Shown: positions 1 to 12,835, counted from the stretch's first letter. The stretch is DNA of 64,000 bases from Phenylobacterium parvum (GCF_003150835.1 NZ_CP029479.1:868001-932000); one strand, 5' to 3'. Numbers and translations are program-made. The notes: generated by a model from the sequence alone, not told the origin.

Positions 1-216
1 GAGGCGCGCCGCAATGGCGCCGTGCTGGGCTACAACTATCCCGGGGATTACTGGTACCGCGAGGCCTACGCCCTCCTGACCTCCAAGGACCTCAAGCCCC
101 CCGTCACGCCGGACGGCAAGGCCAAGCGGCGTTTGCCCCTGCCTTTCGTCAAGGATCCCTCCAAGACGCTGACCCCCCAGTCCGCAGGCCTGGCCGTTCC
201 TCCGGGGGCGGGCTGA
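1..216 (+). CDS. bamD: BamD outer-membrane assembly lipoprotein, C-terminal end (partial)
   Basis: The reading frame is open from base 1 and ends in TGA at 214-216, so only the last 71 residues are present. The visible tail contains LGYNYPGDYWYREAYALL, the pattern of the last TPR helix of BamD/ComL, which scaffolds the BAM complex that inserts beta-barrel proteins into the outer membrane. A Pro/Lys-rich C-terminal extension follows. The order bamD-recN-ligA is characteristic of Caulobacteraceae and supports the call. The first codon lies outside the window. Confidence 0.8.
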   Translation, partial: EARRNGAVLGYNYPGDYWYREAYALLTSKDLKPPVTPDGKAKRRLPLPFVKDPSKTLTPQSAGLAVPPGAG

Positions 217-268
217 CCGGCGGTCAGCCGGGCTTCCGGTCCGGCCGATTCGCGGCGAACCTGATCCC

Positions 269-4070
<3,802 letters not shown>

Positions 4071-4071
4071 C

Positions 4072-5121
4072 GTGAAGGGTGAGAGATCACGGGAGCGCCT
4101 GTTCCAGGTCCTGAACTGGCTGGTCTCCATCGTCCTGGCCGGTTTCCTGATCGGCTTTGGCGGGCTGGTCATCGGCGACCTGCCCAAGGTCTCCAGTCCG
4201 GTGACAATCGAACAGTTCATGCCGGCCGGGCGGCAGGCCGAACTGGAGGCGGCCAAGCAGCGGTTCGAGACCGAGCGTTCCGACCTCCTGCCCAGGCTCG
4301 AGGCGTCGGGGGAGAAGCGCGACCGGGCGACGGAGACCTACACCTCCGCACGCGAGGCCTTCGACAACTGGGTGAAGACGCGCACCGCCACCGGCGACGG
4401 CGGCCAGGACGCCGAACTCGTCGCGCGCACCCGCGAACTCGACCGGCTGAAGGCCGTCCAGGATGCGGCCCGGGCCGAACATGACGCCGCCTCGGACGCC
4501 GTCACGGCCCTGGGTGAGCGGGAGGCCGCCGCCGACAAGGCCCTCGAGGCCCTGCGGACCGCGGCGGAGCCCGCCTACAAGCAGGCCCGCTTCCTCCAGG
4601 ACCTCAAGGTCTTCCTGATGCGCCTGGCCCTGACCCTGCCCCTGCTGGGCATTTCGGCCTGGATGCTCATGCGCAAGCCCCGGGGCGACTACTGGCCCTT
4701 CAAGCGCGGCTTCATCCTCTTCTCGGCCTTCGCCTTCTTCGTCGAGCTTGTGCCCTACCTTCCGGACTACGGCGGTTATGTCCGGTTCGGGGTCGGCATC
4801 CTCTTGACCGTCGTGATCGGCCACTTCCTGATCCGCTCCATGCGCACCTACCTGGCGAAGCGCGAGGCCGACGAGCAGAAGGCCGAGCCCGAGCGGGTCC
4901 GGGCCATCACATACGACGAGGCCCTGAAGAAGATTGGCGCCCGTACCTGTCCCGGCTGCGACCGCGGCCTGCCGACCGTGGAGGGCGCCCAGCTCGACTA
5001 CTGCGTCCACTGCGGCCTGCGCCTCTTCAACCACTGCAACGCCTGCGAGACCCGCAAGTTCGTCTTCTTCCGCTACTGCATGGCCTGCGGCTCCCCCGCG
5101 ACCGCCGAAGGCGAAGGCTGA
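4072..5121 (+). CDS. Membrane protein with coiled coil and C-terminal double zinc ribbon
   Basis: No named family recognised. I start it at GTG 4072, because AGGAGG at 4061-4066 lies 5 nt upstream; the frame extends 12 codons further into ligA. The 349-residue product has a membrane helix at about 10-35, a charged coiled coil (about 55-170) probably on the outer side, three more hydrophobic helices (about 180-256), and a C-terminal tail with four C-x-x-C pairs (CPGC, CVHC, CNAC, CMAC, near 292-338) that should form two zinc ribbons. It directly follows ligA and is probably cotranscribed with it. The ribbon type resembles zinc_ribbon domains of membrane-tethered regulators, but no function can be assigned. 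Confidence 0.8.
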   Translation: MKGERSRERLFQVLNWLVSIVLAGFLIGFGGLVIGDLPKVSSPVTIEQFMPAGRQAELEAAKQRFETERSDLLPRLEASGEKRDRATETYTSAREAFDNWVKTRTATGDGGQDAELVARTRELDRLKAVQDAARAEHDAASDAVTALGEREAAADKALEALRTAAEPAYKQARFLQDLKVFLMRLALTLPLLGISAWMLMRKPRGDYWPFKRGFILFSAFAFFVELVPYLPDYGGYVRFGVGILLTVVIGHFLIRSMRTYLAKREADEQKAEPERVRAITYDEALKKIGARTCPGCDRGLPTVEGAQLDYCVHCGLRLFNHCNACETRKFVFFRYCMACGSPATAEGEG

Positions 5122-5132
5122 ACCGCCGCTGG

Positions 5133-5215
5133 CCTCCTCACCTGGTTTCGCCGGGAGATCCCCCACGGGGGAGCAATTGGCGCCTCTTTCCTGCCCCCAA
5201 GGGGTAGGCGCAGCG
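5133..5215. repeat. Degenerate copy of the intergenic C/G-rich repeat
   Basis: Recognisable pieces of the window's repeat family remain (CCTCACC, GGTTTCGCCGGGAG, CCCCCACGGGGGAGCAATTG, then a decayed right half). It sits between two convergent genes. The outer GAGGGGGTC end is no longer readable, so this is the most decayed copy. Confidence 0.6.
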
Positions 5216-5228
5216 GCCCTTCCGCAGG

Positions 5229-5762
5229 CTAGGGCCGGGCTGGGCGTCGCTTCAGGGCGGCCTCGTCCTCGGCGATGGAGGCGCGCAGGGTGTCGGTCAG
5301 CCATTCATCCGGCCGGCCGTCCGGGCGAGGATCGGCGAGGTCGGCGATGCGCCAGCCTTCCCCCTCGGGGGTGAGGCGAAGGAGGAGGGTGACGGGCGGG
5401 TCTGAGGTGGTCAGCCGCACCCGGAGCCGGGCTGTCAGGCCCTGGCTCCACGGCCGGGTCTCCACCTTCAAGATCCTGTAGGCCGCCTCGTCCCAGTCCT
5501 GGCAGCTGCACAGCGAGATGGGCTCAACAGGGTCCAGCCCCGGGGTGGCGCCGATGCGCCCGTCCCTTAGGGTCTCTGCGCGCCGGTAGAGGGCGAGAAG
5601 ACCCGCAGACAGGGCCGCTTCGTCCTGAGACAGGCGCGGGTCGGGTCGGGGCCCGTAGCGGGAATAGACCCCGGACAGGAAGTCGCCGGGGCTCATCGCC
5701 CGGGCTTCCGGCGCCAGGCCGGCGAGGACCAGGGCGGCCAGGAAGCCCGCCGCCCGCCTCAT
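5229..5762 (-). CDS. Exported DUF3828-like protein
   Basis: A 177-residue protein with an N-terminal signal peptide (MRRAAGFLAALVLAGLAPEARA, cleavage likely after residue 22). The mature part resembles the DUF3828 lipocalin-like family: a helical start (FLSGVYSRYG), an SLCSCQDWDE stretch, then beta-rich VRLTTSD and GWRIADL segments, the last typical of secreted NTF2/DUF3828 folds. The ATG at 5762 overlaps the stop of the upstream aminopeptidase (ATGA), so it is the second gene of a two-gene unit. The open frame extends further upstream inside the aminopeptidase gene, but that part is antisense-like in composition. Role unknown. Confidence 0.75.
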   Translation of the reverse strand: MRRAAGFLAALVLAGLAPEARAMSPGDFLSGVYSRYGPRPDPRLSQDEAALSAGLLALYRRAETLRDGRIGATPGLDPVEPISLCSCQDWDEAAYRILKVETRPWSQGLTARLRVRLTTSDPPVTLLLRLTPEGEGWRIADLADPRPDGRPDEWLTDTLRASIAEDEAALKRRPARP

Positions 5763-7579
5763 CCGGCAATGGGCGCGCAGGCGGCCTTTAGCCAGTCGCG
5801 GACCGGCCCGTCGAGGTGCGGGCCGATCTCGGCCAGGACCCGGGCGTGGTAGGCGTCCAGCTGGTCCCGCTCCGCGGCGGTGAGCAGGTCGGGCAGGATC
5901 AGGGTCCGGTCGATGGGCGCCAGGGTCAGGGCCTCGAAGCCCAGCATGGGACGCTCGCCGCCGGGGATGGTCCGGGGCGAGGTGACATACTGGAGGTTCT
6001 CGATCCGGATGCCGTAGGCGCCCTCCTTGTAGTAGCCCGGCTCGTTGGAGACGATCATCCCGGGCTGGAGGGCCACGGAATTGGGGGCCTTGGCGATCCG
6101 GTGCGGACCCTCGTGCACGCCCAGGAAAACGCCGACGCCGTGGCCGGTGCCGTGGTCGTAGTCGAGGCCGCGCGACCAGAGGGCGGCCCGGGCGAAGGCG
6201 TCCACCGCCGAGCCCGTCGTCCCCGCCGGGAACCTCAGGGCCGCCAGGGCCAGGTGGCCCTTGAGCACCAGGGTGAAGCGCTCGCACATCTCGCGGCTGG
6301 GCGTCCCGATGGCCATGGTCCGGGTCACGTCGGTGGTGCCGTCGGGATACTGGCCGCCGGAATCCACCAGCAGGAGGGAGCCCTGCGCCGTGCGCGTGTT
6401 GGTCTTCTCGGTGGGGTGGTAGTGCGGCAGGGCGGCGTTGCCCTGGGCGGCGGCGATGGTGTCGAAGGACAGGTCGGACAGGCCCTCGACCTCCTCGCGG
6501 AAGGCCTCCAGCCGACTGGCGACCTCGATCTCGTCGGGCAACAGGGCCTGGGCCTCGGTGGCCACCCAGTGCAGGAAGCGGGTCAGGGCGACGCCGTCGC
6601 GGACGTGGGCGCTGCGGGAGCCGGCGATCTCAACCGGGTTCTTGCAGGCCCGGGGCAGGGCGCAGGGATCCTCGCCCCGCAGGACCTGGGCGCCGGCGGC
6701 TTCCAGGGCGTCGAAGTAGAAGGCCGGGGACTGGGCCGGATCGACCAGCACGACCTTGCCCTTCAGTTCGGCCAGGGCGCCGGGCAGGTCCGCCGGAGTC
6801 TCCAGACGCACCCCGTTGCCCAGCCAGGCCGGCAGTTCCGGGGTCACCTTGACGGGGTCGAGGAAGAGGCGCGCCGAGCCGTCGCGGTTCAGGATGGCCT
6901 GGGCGAGCGGCAGGGGCGTGCGGCTGACGTCGCCGCCCCGCACGTTGAACAACCAGGCGATGGAGGCCGGGGCGGTCAGGACCGCAGCCTCCGCCCCCTT
7001 CGCCACCAGGCCCTCGCCCAGCCGGGCGCGCTTTGCGACGGAGTCCTCGCCGGCGAAGTCGAGGGCGTGGGGGCGCACCGGCGCCGTGGGCTGGGGCGGT
7101 CGGTCGGCGCCCCAGGCGACGTCCAGCGGGTTGGGATCGACGGGCTTCAGGATCGCCCCCGATCGGATGGCGGCGTTCCGCAGGTGTCCCAGGGCGTCAG
7201 GGCTGTGCAGGCGCGGATCGTAGCCGATCACCTGGCCGGGGCGGGTGTTGGCCTCGACCCAGGCCGGGACCCCGCCGACCACCAGGTCGCAGATCTCGAA
7301 CAGGGACGTATCCACCTGGGCCCGGACCTGGATGGTGTAGCGGCCGTCCACGAAAACTGCGGCCCGGTCGGCCATGACGATGGCGGCCCCGGCCGAGCCG
7401 GTGAAGCCGGTGGCCCAGGCCAGCCGGTCGTTGGCGGCGGGCAGGTACTCGTTCTGGTGCTCGTCCTCGTGCGGGACCAGCAGGCCGTCGAGCCCCTGGG
7501 CGGCCATGGCGGCGCGGATGCGGGGCAGGTGGAGGGACCCGTAGGACGGATCGGCGGATTCTTTGAAGCTCTGGCGCAT
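5759..7579 (-). CDS. pepP: Xaa-Pro aminopeptidase (M24B)
   Basis: A metallo-aminopeptidase that removes an N-terminal residue preceding proline. The 606-residue size fits the long cytosolic form with two creatinase-like N-terminal domains followed by the M24 pita-bread catalytic domain. Metal ligands are visible: Asp residues in DSGGQYPDGTTDVTRT (about 405-420), His in HGTGHGVGVF (about 473), Glu in NEPGYY (about 511) and Glu in IRIEN (about 527). The start ATG is 57 bp from the divergent GIY-YIG-like gene. The downstream secreted protein overlaps its stop by 4 bp. The family is clear; the symbol is used loosely, since pepP in E. coli denotes a shorter relative. Confidence 0.93.
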   Translation of the reverse strand: MRQSFKESADPSYGSLHLPRIRAAMAAQGLDGLLVPHEDEHQNEYLPAANDRLAWATGFTGSAGAAIVMADRAAVFVDGRYTIQVRAQVDTSLFEICDLVVGGVPAWVEANTRPGQVIGYDPRLHSPDALGHLRNAAIRSGAILKPVDPNPLDVAWGADRPPQPTAPVRPHALDFAGEDSVAKRARLGEGLVAKGAEAAVLTAPASIAWLFNVRGGDVSRTPLPLAQAILNRDGSARLFLDPVKVTPELPAWLGNGVRLETPADLPGALAELKGKVVLVDPAQSPAFYFDALEAAGAQVLRGEDPCALPRACKNPVEIAGSRSAHVRDGVALTRFLHWVATEAQALLPDEIEVASRLEAFREEVEGLSDLSFDTIAAAQGNAALPHYHPTEKTNTRTAQGSLLLVDSGGQYPDGTTDVTRTMAIGTPSREMCERFTLVLKGHLALAALRFPAGTTGSAVDAFARAALWSRGLDYDHGTGHGVGVFLGVHEGPHRIAKAPNSVALQPGMIVSNEPGYYKEGAYGIRIENLQYVTSPRTIPGGERPMLGFEALTLAPIDRTLILPDLLTAAERDQLDAYHARVLAEIGPHLDGPVRDWLKAACAPIAG

Positions 7580-7636
7580 GAGCGCTATCTAGGCCCGACG
7601 GGCGGGGCGCGCAAAGGCCCTGCAGACAGGAGAGTC

Positions 7637-7984
7637 ATGTCGCGCGAGGACCGCAGGGCCCAGGTCCAGGCCTGGAAGGAGGGGCGCAAGTCCCGGGCGG
7701 GGATCTTCCGTGTGGCCTGCGCGCCGGCGGGGAAGGCCTGGCTGGGCGTGAGCCGGAACCTCGACGCCCAGCAGAACAGCATCTGGTTCAGCCTCCGGCA
7801 CGGCGGCTCGCCCAACCGCGAGATGCAGGCGGCCTGGAAGGCCCATGGCGAGGACGCCTTCGCCTTCGACGAGGTCGAGGAGATCGATGTCGAGGAACTC
7901 AGCGCCTACCTGGTGAACCAGCGCCTGCAGGAGCGGCTCAAGCACTGGTGCGCCGAGTTGGGTGCGGGCCGGGTGGTCGCCTGA
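7637..7984 (+). CDS. GIY-YIG-like small protein with degenerate catalytic motif
   Basis: A 115-residue protein. The order GIF-(10 residues)-WLGVSRNLDAQQN, then SLRHGGSPNREMQAAWKAHGEDAFAF, follows the alphaproteobacterial GIY-YIG family, where the pattern reads GIYRI...YVGSS...LRHG...N..LQ.DW...GE.AF.F. Here GIY is GIF and YIG is WLG, so the Tyr residues used in catalysis are missing from both motifs. It may be a non-nucleolytic family member. ATG 7637 has AGGAGA-like SD sequence about 5 nt upstream. The frame extends far upstream, antisense to pepP, but that part is a composition artefact. Confidence 0.8.
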   Translation: MSREDRRAQVQAWKEGRKSRAGIFRVACAPAGKAWLGVSRNLDAQQNSIWFSLRHGGSPNREMQAAWKAHGEDAFAFDEVEEIDVEELSAYLVNQRLQERLKHWCAELGAGRVVA

Positions 7985-8003
7985 CGGGTCGGCGCCTGAA
8001 GGC

Positions 8004-8870
8004 TCAGGACCGCTGGATCACCAGGGTCGCCCAGGCGTCGCGGTGGATGCGGCGCAGCAGGCGGAAGCCGCGGGAGCGGTAGGCCGCCAGCACCCGCCGT
8101 TCCTGGGTGCGCAGGAGGCCGGACAGGATGGCGACCCCGCCGGGCCGCAGGGCGCCCCGGATGTCCTGGGCCAGGGCCACCAGGGGCGGGGCCAGGATGT
8201 TGGCGAAGACCAGGTCATAGGGCGCGGCGGAACGCACCCGCTGGTGGCCGAGGCCCGAGGCGTGGACGAACTCGGCCCGGGCGCCGTTCAGGGCCGCATT
8301 CTCCCGCGCGATGCGGACGGAGGGGGCGTCGATGTCCGTGCCGCGGGCCAGTCGCGCGCCCGTGCGGGCGGCGGCGATGGCCAGCACGCCGGTGCCCGCG
8401 CCCACGTCCAGCACCTTGTCGAACCGGCGGGCCTTGAGGAGGTCGTTCCAGGCCTGGAGGCAGCCCACCGTGGTGCCATGGTGACCGGTGCCGAAGGCCG
8501 CGCCGGCCTCGATCCGCAGGGCGATGGCGTTGGGCGGCACCTGGCCCCGGTCATGGGCGCCGTAGACGAAGAACCGGCCGGCGCGCACCGGGGGCAGGCC
8601 CGAGAGGGACATGGCCAGCCAGTCGGCGTCGGCCAGGGGCTCGACGGTCACGACCAGGCCGGGCTGGGCGGCCAGGCGGGCCTTCAGGGCGTCGGTTTCC
8701 TCGGAGGTCGTGGGAAAGGCGTCGATCCGCCAGACGTCGTGGTCCTCGTCTTCCTCCAGGATGGAGTAGGTCGCGCCCTCCAGGACCGGGTCTGCGTCGA
8801 GGCTGGCGGCGGCGGACTCGGCGGCCGCCCGGGGCCCCCGGGCGATGATCTGGACGGCGTCTTCGCTCAT
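8004..8870 (-). CDS. prmA: Ribosomal protein L11 methyltransferase
   Basis: PrmA trimethylates ribosomal protein L11 with S-adenosylmethionine. The 288-residue product has an N-terminal recognition domain, then the SAM-binding motif [15 protein letters not shown] (near residue 152) and the substrate-side motif [10 protein letters not shown] (near 219), both diagnostic. [10 protein letters not shown] just before motif I is also typical of PrmA. The start overlaps the stop of the upstream Pro-rich gene by 4 bp (ATGA), placing prmA last in a tightly packed minus-strand run. Confidence 0.95.
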   Translation of the reverse strand: MSEDAVQIIARGPRAAAESAAASLDADPVLEGATYSILEEDEDHDVWRIDAFPTTSEETDALKARLAAQPGLVVTVEPLADADWLAMSLSGLPPVRAGRFFVYGAHDRGQVPPNAIALRIEAGAAFGTGHHGTTVGCLQAWNDLLKARRFDKVLDVGAGTGVLAIAAARTGARLARGTDIDAPSVRIARENAALNGARAEFVHASGLGHQRVRSAAPYDLVFANILAPPLVALAQDIRGALRPGGVAILSGLLRTQERRVLAAYRSRGFRLLRRIHRDAWATLVIQRS

Positions 8871-9283
8871 TCGCCCTCCTTAGGGCGGTCCGGCGCGGAA
8901 GGCGAGGGGGCGGAGGCCTCGGGCGGCGGTGCAGGCGCGCTCAGGGGGTCCGGAAGGCTCGTGACCACCTGTGGATCAGGCGCGGGCGGAGTCGTCTCCG
9001 CTTCCTCCTCCTCCCAGGCCGCGAGGGGCGGGACGTAGCCGGGCGGTGGCTGGCGGGAGTCTGTGCCGACCACATAGTCCGGGACAGGCCCCGAGCCCGA
9101 CCATCCGCCTGCACCCCAGCCCCCGGTGGGATCGGCTCCTCCGACCGGCCCGGCGGGCGGGCCCATGAAACCGGCGGGCTCGACCAGGTCGCGCCGGAAG
9201 TCGCCGGGCTGGGGCCGCAGGAGGGCCCCGGCGATCAGGCCGAGGCAGGCGAAGGCCGCCGCGCCGGCCAGTTCGACCTTCAT
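8867..9283 (-). CDS. Small proline-rich protein with N-terminal membrane anchor
   Basis: A 138-residue protein of unknown function. Residues 1-22 ([22 protein letters not shown]) form a single hydrophobic anchor or uncleaved signal; the rest is Pro/Gly/Ala/Glu-rich and looks disordered, with acidic EEEEAE and a run of Pro-Ala repeats to the end. Both ends overlap neighbours by 4 bp (ATGA with the hydrolase upstream and prmA downstream). That tight packing is the main evidence that it is translated. Confidence 0.65.
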   Translation of the reverse strand: MKVELAGAAAFACLGLIAGALLRPQPGDFRRDLVEPAGFMGPPAGPVGGADPTGGWGAGGWSGSGPVPDYVVGTDSRQPPPGYVPPLAAWEEEEAETTPPAPDPQVVTSLPDPLSAPAPPPEASAPSPSAPDRPKEGE

Positions 9284-10173
9284 GCGGCCCGGCGCACGGC
9301 CCGCTCGATCAGGTCGCAGACCGTGGGAACAAGGGGGGCGGGGATGTTGTGGCCCATGCCGTCCAGGACGTGCATCTCGGCTCCGGGAATGCAGGCGGCG
9401 GTGTCGTGGCCGCCCTCCACCGGGACCAGGGGATCATCCGCCCCGTGGATCACCACCGTGGGGGCGGTGATGCGGCGCAGGGCCTCGCGTCGGTCGCCGC
9501 TGCCCAGGATGGCCGCGTACTGGCGCAGGAAGCCCACGGGATAGTAGGCGCGCCGGAAGGAGGCCTCGATCCCGGCGCGCTCGGCGGCCTCGTCATACAG
9601 GCCGGCGGGCCCCGCCATCACCCGGGCCGACTTCAGGCCATGCTCGAGGAAGGCGTCCAGCTCCTGGTGCGGGTCCGGCCCCCGGTTGACCAGGAAGGCC
9701 ACGGCCTCGGGCTTGGCCGGCGGCAGGGTGGGATTGCCCGTGGTGGACATGATCGAGGTCAGGGAGCGCACCCGGTGCGGGTGCTCGGCGGCCAGCATCT
9801 GGACGATCATCCCGCCCATGGAGGCGCCCACCACATGGGCCGAGCCCAGGCCCAGGCCCTCGATCACGCCGGCGGCGTCCGCCGCCATGTCGGAGAGGAA
9901 GTAGGGCGCGTCCGGCCGGCGGCCCTCGCGCACGGCCGTGGCGACGTCGCCAATGCTGGGCGGCGGGGCGTCTTCGAAGCGGTGCGAAAGGCCAACATCG
10001 CGGTTGTCGAACCGCACGACGCGATAGCCGCGCCGAGCCAGGTCGCCGACCATGTCCATGGACCAGCGGATCATCTGGGCGCCCAGGCCCATCACCAGGA
10101 CGATGGGCTCGCCGCCCTCCGGCCCGTGGATGTCATACTCGATCCCGATGCCGTTCGCCGTCAGTCGCGCCAT
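9280..10173 (-). CDS. Alpha/beta-fold hydrolase
   Basis: A 297-residue alpha/beta hydrolase. The sequence shows the nucleophile elbow GASMGG (Ser near 115), an oxyanion region VLVMGLGAQM, a likely acid Asp in HGADDPLVP, and the catalytic His in DGMGHNIP near the end. The family includes esterases, enol-lactonases and aclacinomycin methylesterase-type enzymes; the substrate is not predictable. I place the start at ATG 10173, preceded by a GGGAGA SD sequence; an in-frame upstream ATG would add 18 basic residues with no domain. It lies 67 bp after uvrD and overlaps the next gene by 4 bp. Confidence 0.88.
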   Translation of the reverse strand: MARLTANGIGIEYDIHGPEGGEPIVLVMGLGAQMIRWSMDMVGDLARRGYRVVRFDNRDVGLSHRFEDAPPPSIGDVATAVREGRRPDAPYFLSDMAADAAGVIEGLGLGSAHVVGASMGGMIVQMLAAEHPHRVRSLTSIMSTTGNPTLPPAKPEAVAFLVNRGPDPHQELDAFLEHGLKSARVMAGPAGLYDEAAERAGIEASFRRAYYPVGFLRQYAAILGSGDRREALRRITAPTVVIHGADDPLVPVEGGHDTAACIPGAEMHVLDGMGHNIPAPLVPTVCDLIERAVRRAA

Positions 10174-10240
10174 GTCCGTCTCCCGTGAGGTTCGGGGCAC
10201 GATGGCGCGCCGGCCGCCGGGCCGCAAGCGCGGCGAGGGG

Positions 10241-12598
10241 TCAGGCCTTCTCGACGAAGCTGTCGAGCACCTTCTTCTCGCCGGCCTTGTCGAAGGCCAC
10301 GGTCAGCTTTGAGCCCTCTGCGACGAGGACCCGGCCATACCCGAACTTCTGGTGGAAGACCCGGTCGCCCCGGGCAAAGGCGCTGGACTGGGGGTCGGAG
10401 ACGGCGAGAAGCCGGCCCTCGCCCTCGATGACCGCCTTGCGGTTGACGGGAGCGGCCGGACGGGGCCGGTCCTGGGCCCGCCGCCAGCCGGGAGAGTCGT
10501 AGCCGGAGCCGAAGGCCGGGGTCTCGTCCCAGCGGCTCGACGCCGCCTGCATGCCCGGCCCGCCGCTGAAATAGCCGGTCTCGGAGACCGCCTCGACATG
10601 GGCCTCCGGCAGTTCGTCCACGAAGCGGCTGGGCAGCTGGCTGGTCCATCGGCCATAGACGAGGCGGTTAGCGGCGAAGCTGATCCGCGCCGACTTCCGC
10701 GCCCGGGTCAGGCCGACATAGGCCAGGCGCCGCTCTTCCTCGAGGCCCTTCTCGCCGGTCTCGTCGAGGCTGCGCTGGGAGGGGAAGACCCCTTCCTCCC
10801 AGCCGGGCAGGAAGACCAGGGGGAACTCCAGCCCCTTGGCCGAGTGCAGGGTCATGATCTGCACGGCGTCGGCCTGGGGGCCCCGGTCCATGTCCATGAC
10901 CAGGGAGACGTGCTCGAGATAGGCCTGCAGGGTGTCGAAGGCGTCCATGGACTGGACCAGTTCCTTCAGGTTCTCCAGCCGGGTCTGGGCGGTGGGGGTG
11001 CGGTCGGCGCGAAGGGCGTCGGTGTAGCCGCTTTCCTCGAGGATGGCCTCGGTCACGCGGGCGTGGTGGGTGTCGCGGGCCAGGGCCGTCCAGCGATCCA
11101 GGTCGCGCAGGAAGTTCGCCAGGGAGGTGCGGGTGCGGGCCGGCAGCTCGTCGGTGACGGCGGCCTCCCGGGCGGCGGCCAGGGCCGAGACGCCCGAGGC
11201 CCGGGCGATCTGGAACAGCTTCTGGACCGAGGCCTCGCCGATGCCCCGGCGCGGGGTGTTGATGATGCGCTCGAAGGCCAGGTCGTCGTCCGGCGACTGG
11301 ACCAGGCGCAGATAGGCGTGGGCGTCGCGGATCTCGGCCCGCTCGAAGAAGCGCGGCCCGCCCACCACCGTGTAGGGGATGGACATGAGGACAAAGCGTT
11401 CCTCGAAGGCGCGCATCTGGAAGGAGGCCCGGACCAGGATGGCCATGTCGCGATAGGCGAGGGGCGCCTCGTCGCGCTCGCCCCGGTGGGCGCGCTCGAT
11501 CTCCTCGGCCACGAGGCGGCTCTCGGCCTCGCCGTCCCAGACCCCGCGCACCAGGACCTTGGCCCCGCCTTCCGCCTCGGTCCACAGGGTCTTGCCCAGC
11601 CGGCCGCGGTTGGCGGCGATCAGGCCCGAGGCGGCCCCCAGGATGTGGGCGGTGGAGCGGTAGTTGCGCTCGAGCCGGATGACCTTGGCGCCCGGGAAGT
11701 CCTTTTCGAAGCGCAGGATGTTGTCCACCTCGGCGCCCCGCCAGCCATAGATCGACTGGTCGTCGTCACCCACACAGCAGACATTGCCCCGCGACTGGCC
11801 CAGCAGGCGCAGCCAGAGGTACTGGGCGACATTGGTGTCCTGGTACTCGTCGACCAGGATGTAGCGGAAGCGGCGGTGATACTCCTCCAGGATGTCCGGC
11901 CGGGCCTGGAGCAGGGTCAGGTTGTGCAGCAGGAGGTCGCCGAAGTCACAGGCGTTCAGCACCCTCAGGCGCTCCTGGTAGGCCCGGTAGAGCTCCTGCA
12001 CCTTGTTGCCGGCGAAGCCCGCGCCCTCGGAGGAGGGCAGCTTCTCGGGCGTCCAGCCGCGGTTCTTCCAGTGGTCGATCAGGCCGGCCAGGGCCTTGGG
12101 CGTCCACCGCTTCACGTCGATGTTCGCCGCCTCCATCACCTGCTTGATCAGGCGCTCCTGGTCGTCGGTGTCGAGGATGGTGAAGGTGGACTTCAGCCCG
12201 ACGATCTCGGCGTGCCGGCGCAGGATCTGGGCGGCGATGGAGTGGAAGGTGCCCAGCCAGCGCAGGCCCTCGGCCTCGGGCCCCAGGATGGCGGCCAGGC
12301 GCTCGCGCATCTCCCGCGCGGCCTTGTTGGTGAAGGTGACGGCGAGGATCTCCCAGGGCCGGGCCCGGCCGGTGGCCAGGATGTGGGCCAGCCGCGTCGT
12401 CAGCACCCGGGTCTTGCCCGTGCCGGCGCCCGCCAGCACCAGGACGGCGCCGTCGACCGCCTCCACGGCCTCGCGCTGCTCGGGGTTGAGCCCCTTGAGG
12501 TAGTCGGGCTCGCCCACCGGGCGCAGGCCCGCCGCCGCCCTCTGGCTGAGGCTCAGGGGCCGCTCGCCCCCGCCGTCGTGTGATTCCGTCTCCGACAT
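10241..12598 (-). CDS. uvrD: ATP-dependent DNA helicase UvrD/PcrA
   Basis: An SF1A 3'-5' helicase of nucleotide excision and mismatch repair, also able to strip proteins from DNA. The 785-residue protein has Walker A AGAGTGKT (56-63), motif Ia LAVTFTNKAAREM, motif II LVDEYQDTN (near 250), motif III GDDDQSIYGWRGA, motif IV RLERNYRS, motif V TLHSAKGLEFP and motif VI YVGLTRAR. A C-terminal Tudor-like segment (GDRVFHQKFGYGRV, about 740-785) is the RNA-polymerase-binding element of UvrD/PcrA. The start ATG is preceded by a divergent 240-bp region holding the small RHH gene. Confidence 0.96.
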   Translation of the reverse strand: MSETESHDGGGERPLSLSQRAAAGLRPVGEPDYLKGLNPEQREAVEAVDGAVLVLAGAGTGKTRVLTTRLAHILATGRARPWEILAVTFTNKAAREMRERLAAILGPEAEGLRWLGTFHSIAAQILRRHAEIVGLKSTFTILDTDDQERLIKQVMEAANIDVKRWTPKALAGLIDHWKNRGWTPEKLPSSEGAGFAGNKVQELYRAYQERLRVLNACDFGDLLLHNLTLLQARPDILEEYHRRFRYILVDEYQDTNVAQYLWLRLLGQSRGNVCCVGDDDQSIYGWRGAEVDNILRFEKDFPGAKVIRLERNYRSTAHILGAASGLIAANRGRLGKTLWTEAEGGAKVLVRGVWDGEAESRLVAEEIERAHRGERDEAPLAYRDMAILVRASFQMRAFEERFVLMSIPYTVVGGPRFFERAEIRDAHAYLRLVQSPDDDLAFERIINTPRRGIGEASVQKLFQIARASGVSALAAAREAAVTDELPARTRTSLANFLRDLDRWTALARDTHHARVTEAILEESGYTDALRADRTPTAQTRLENLKELVQSMDAFDTLQAYLEHVSLVMDMDRGPQADAVQIMTLHSAKGLEFPLVFLPGWEEGVFPSQRSLDETGEKGLEEERRLAYVGLTRARKSARISFAANRLVYGRWTSQLPSRFVDELPEAHVEAVSETGYFSGGPGMQAASSRWDETPAFGSGYDSPGWRRAQDRPRPAAPVNRKAVIEGEGRLLAVSDPQSSAFARGDRVFHQKFGYGRVLVAEGSKLTVAFDKAGEKKVLDSFVEKA

Positions 12599-12631
12599 GG
12601 GAACGGATGTAGCACGCGCAGCGGCGTGGAT

Positions 12632-12835
12632 TCAGCCCTTCGACTGCAGGGCCGCGACCCGGCAGGCCGAGGCGAGGGGGCGCTCGCCGCGGCCGGCGTC
12701 GATCTCGGCGAGGAGGACCGAGAGGCGCACGCCCCGGGCCGTCGCCATGGCCTCGAGCGCCGCCCAGAACTCCGGTTCGAGGGCCAGGGAGGTGGCGTGC
12801 CCGGCGAGTTGGACGGAGCGTTTGGCGAGGGTCAT
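12632..12835 (-). CDS. Ribbon-helix-helix domain protein (RHH_4-like)
   Basis: A 67-residue protein. KRSVQLAGHATSLALEPEFWAALEAMATARGVRLSVLLAEID is the pattern of the alphaproteobacterial RHH_4 family (beta strand, then a helix beginning at EPEFW, then a second helix), and the C-terminal ASACRVAAL matches the usual end. Such proteins are small dimeric DNA-binding candidates, often unlinked to any toxin. I use ATG 12835; a TTG two codons upstream is possible. No strong SD is visible. It is read divergently from the Coq4-like gene. Confidence 0.8.
   Translation of the reverse strand: MTLAKRSVQLAGHATSLALEPEFWAALEAMATARGVRLSVLLAEIDAGRGERPLASACRVAALQSKG

Noticed and set aside
5816..7984. A very long open frame antisense to pepP joined to the GIY-YIG-like gene
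   Set aside because: High GC makes stop codons rare on the antisense strand; the composition is Gly/Gln/Arg-rich with no domain until the true ATG at 7637, so only 7637-7984 is accepted.
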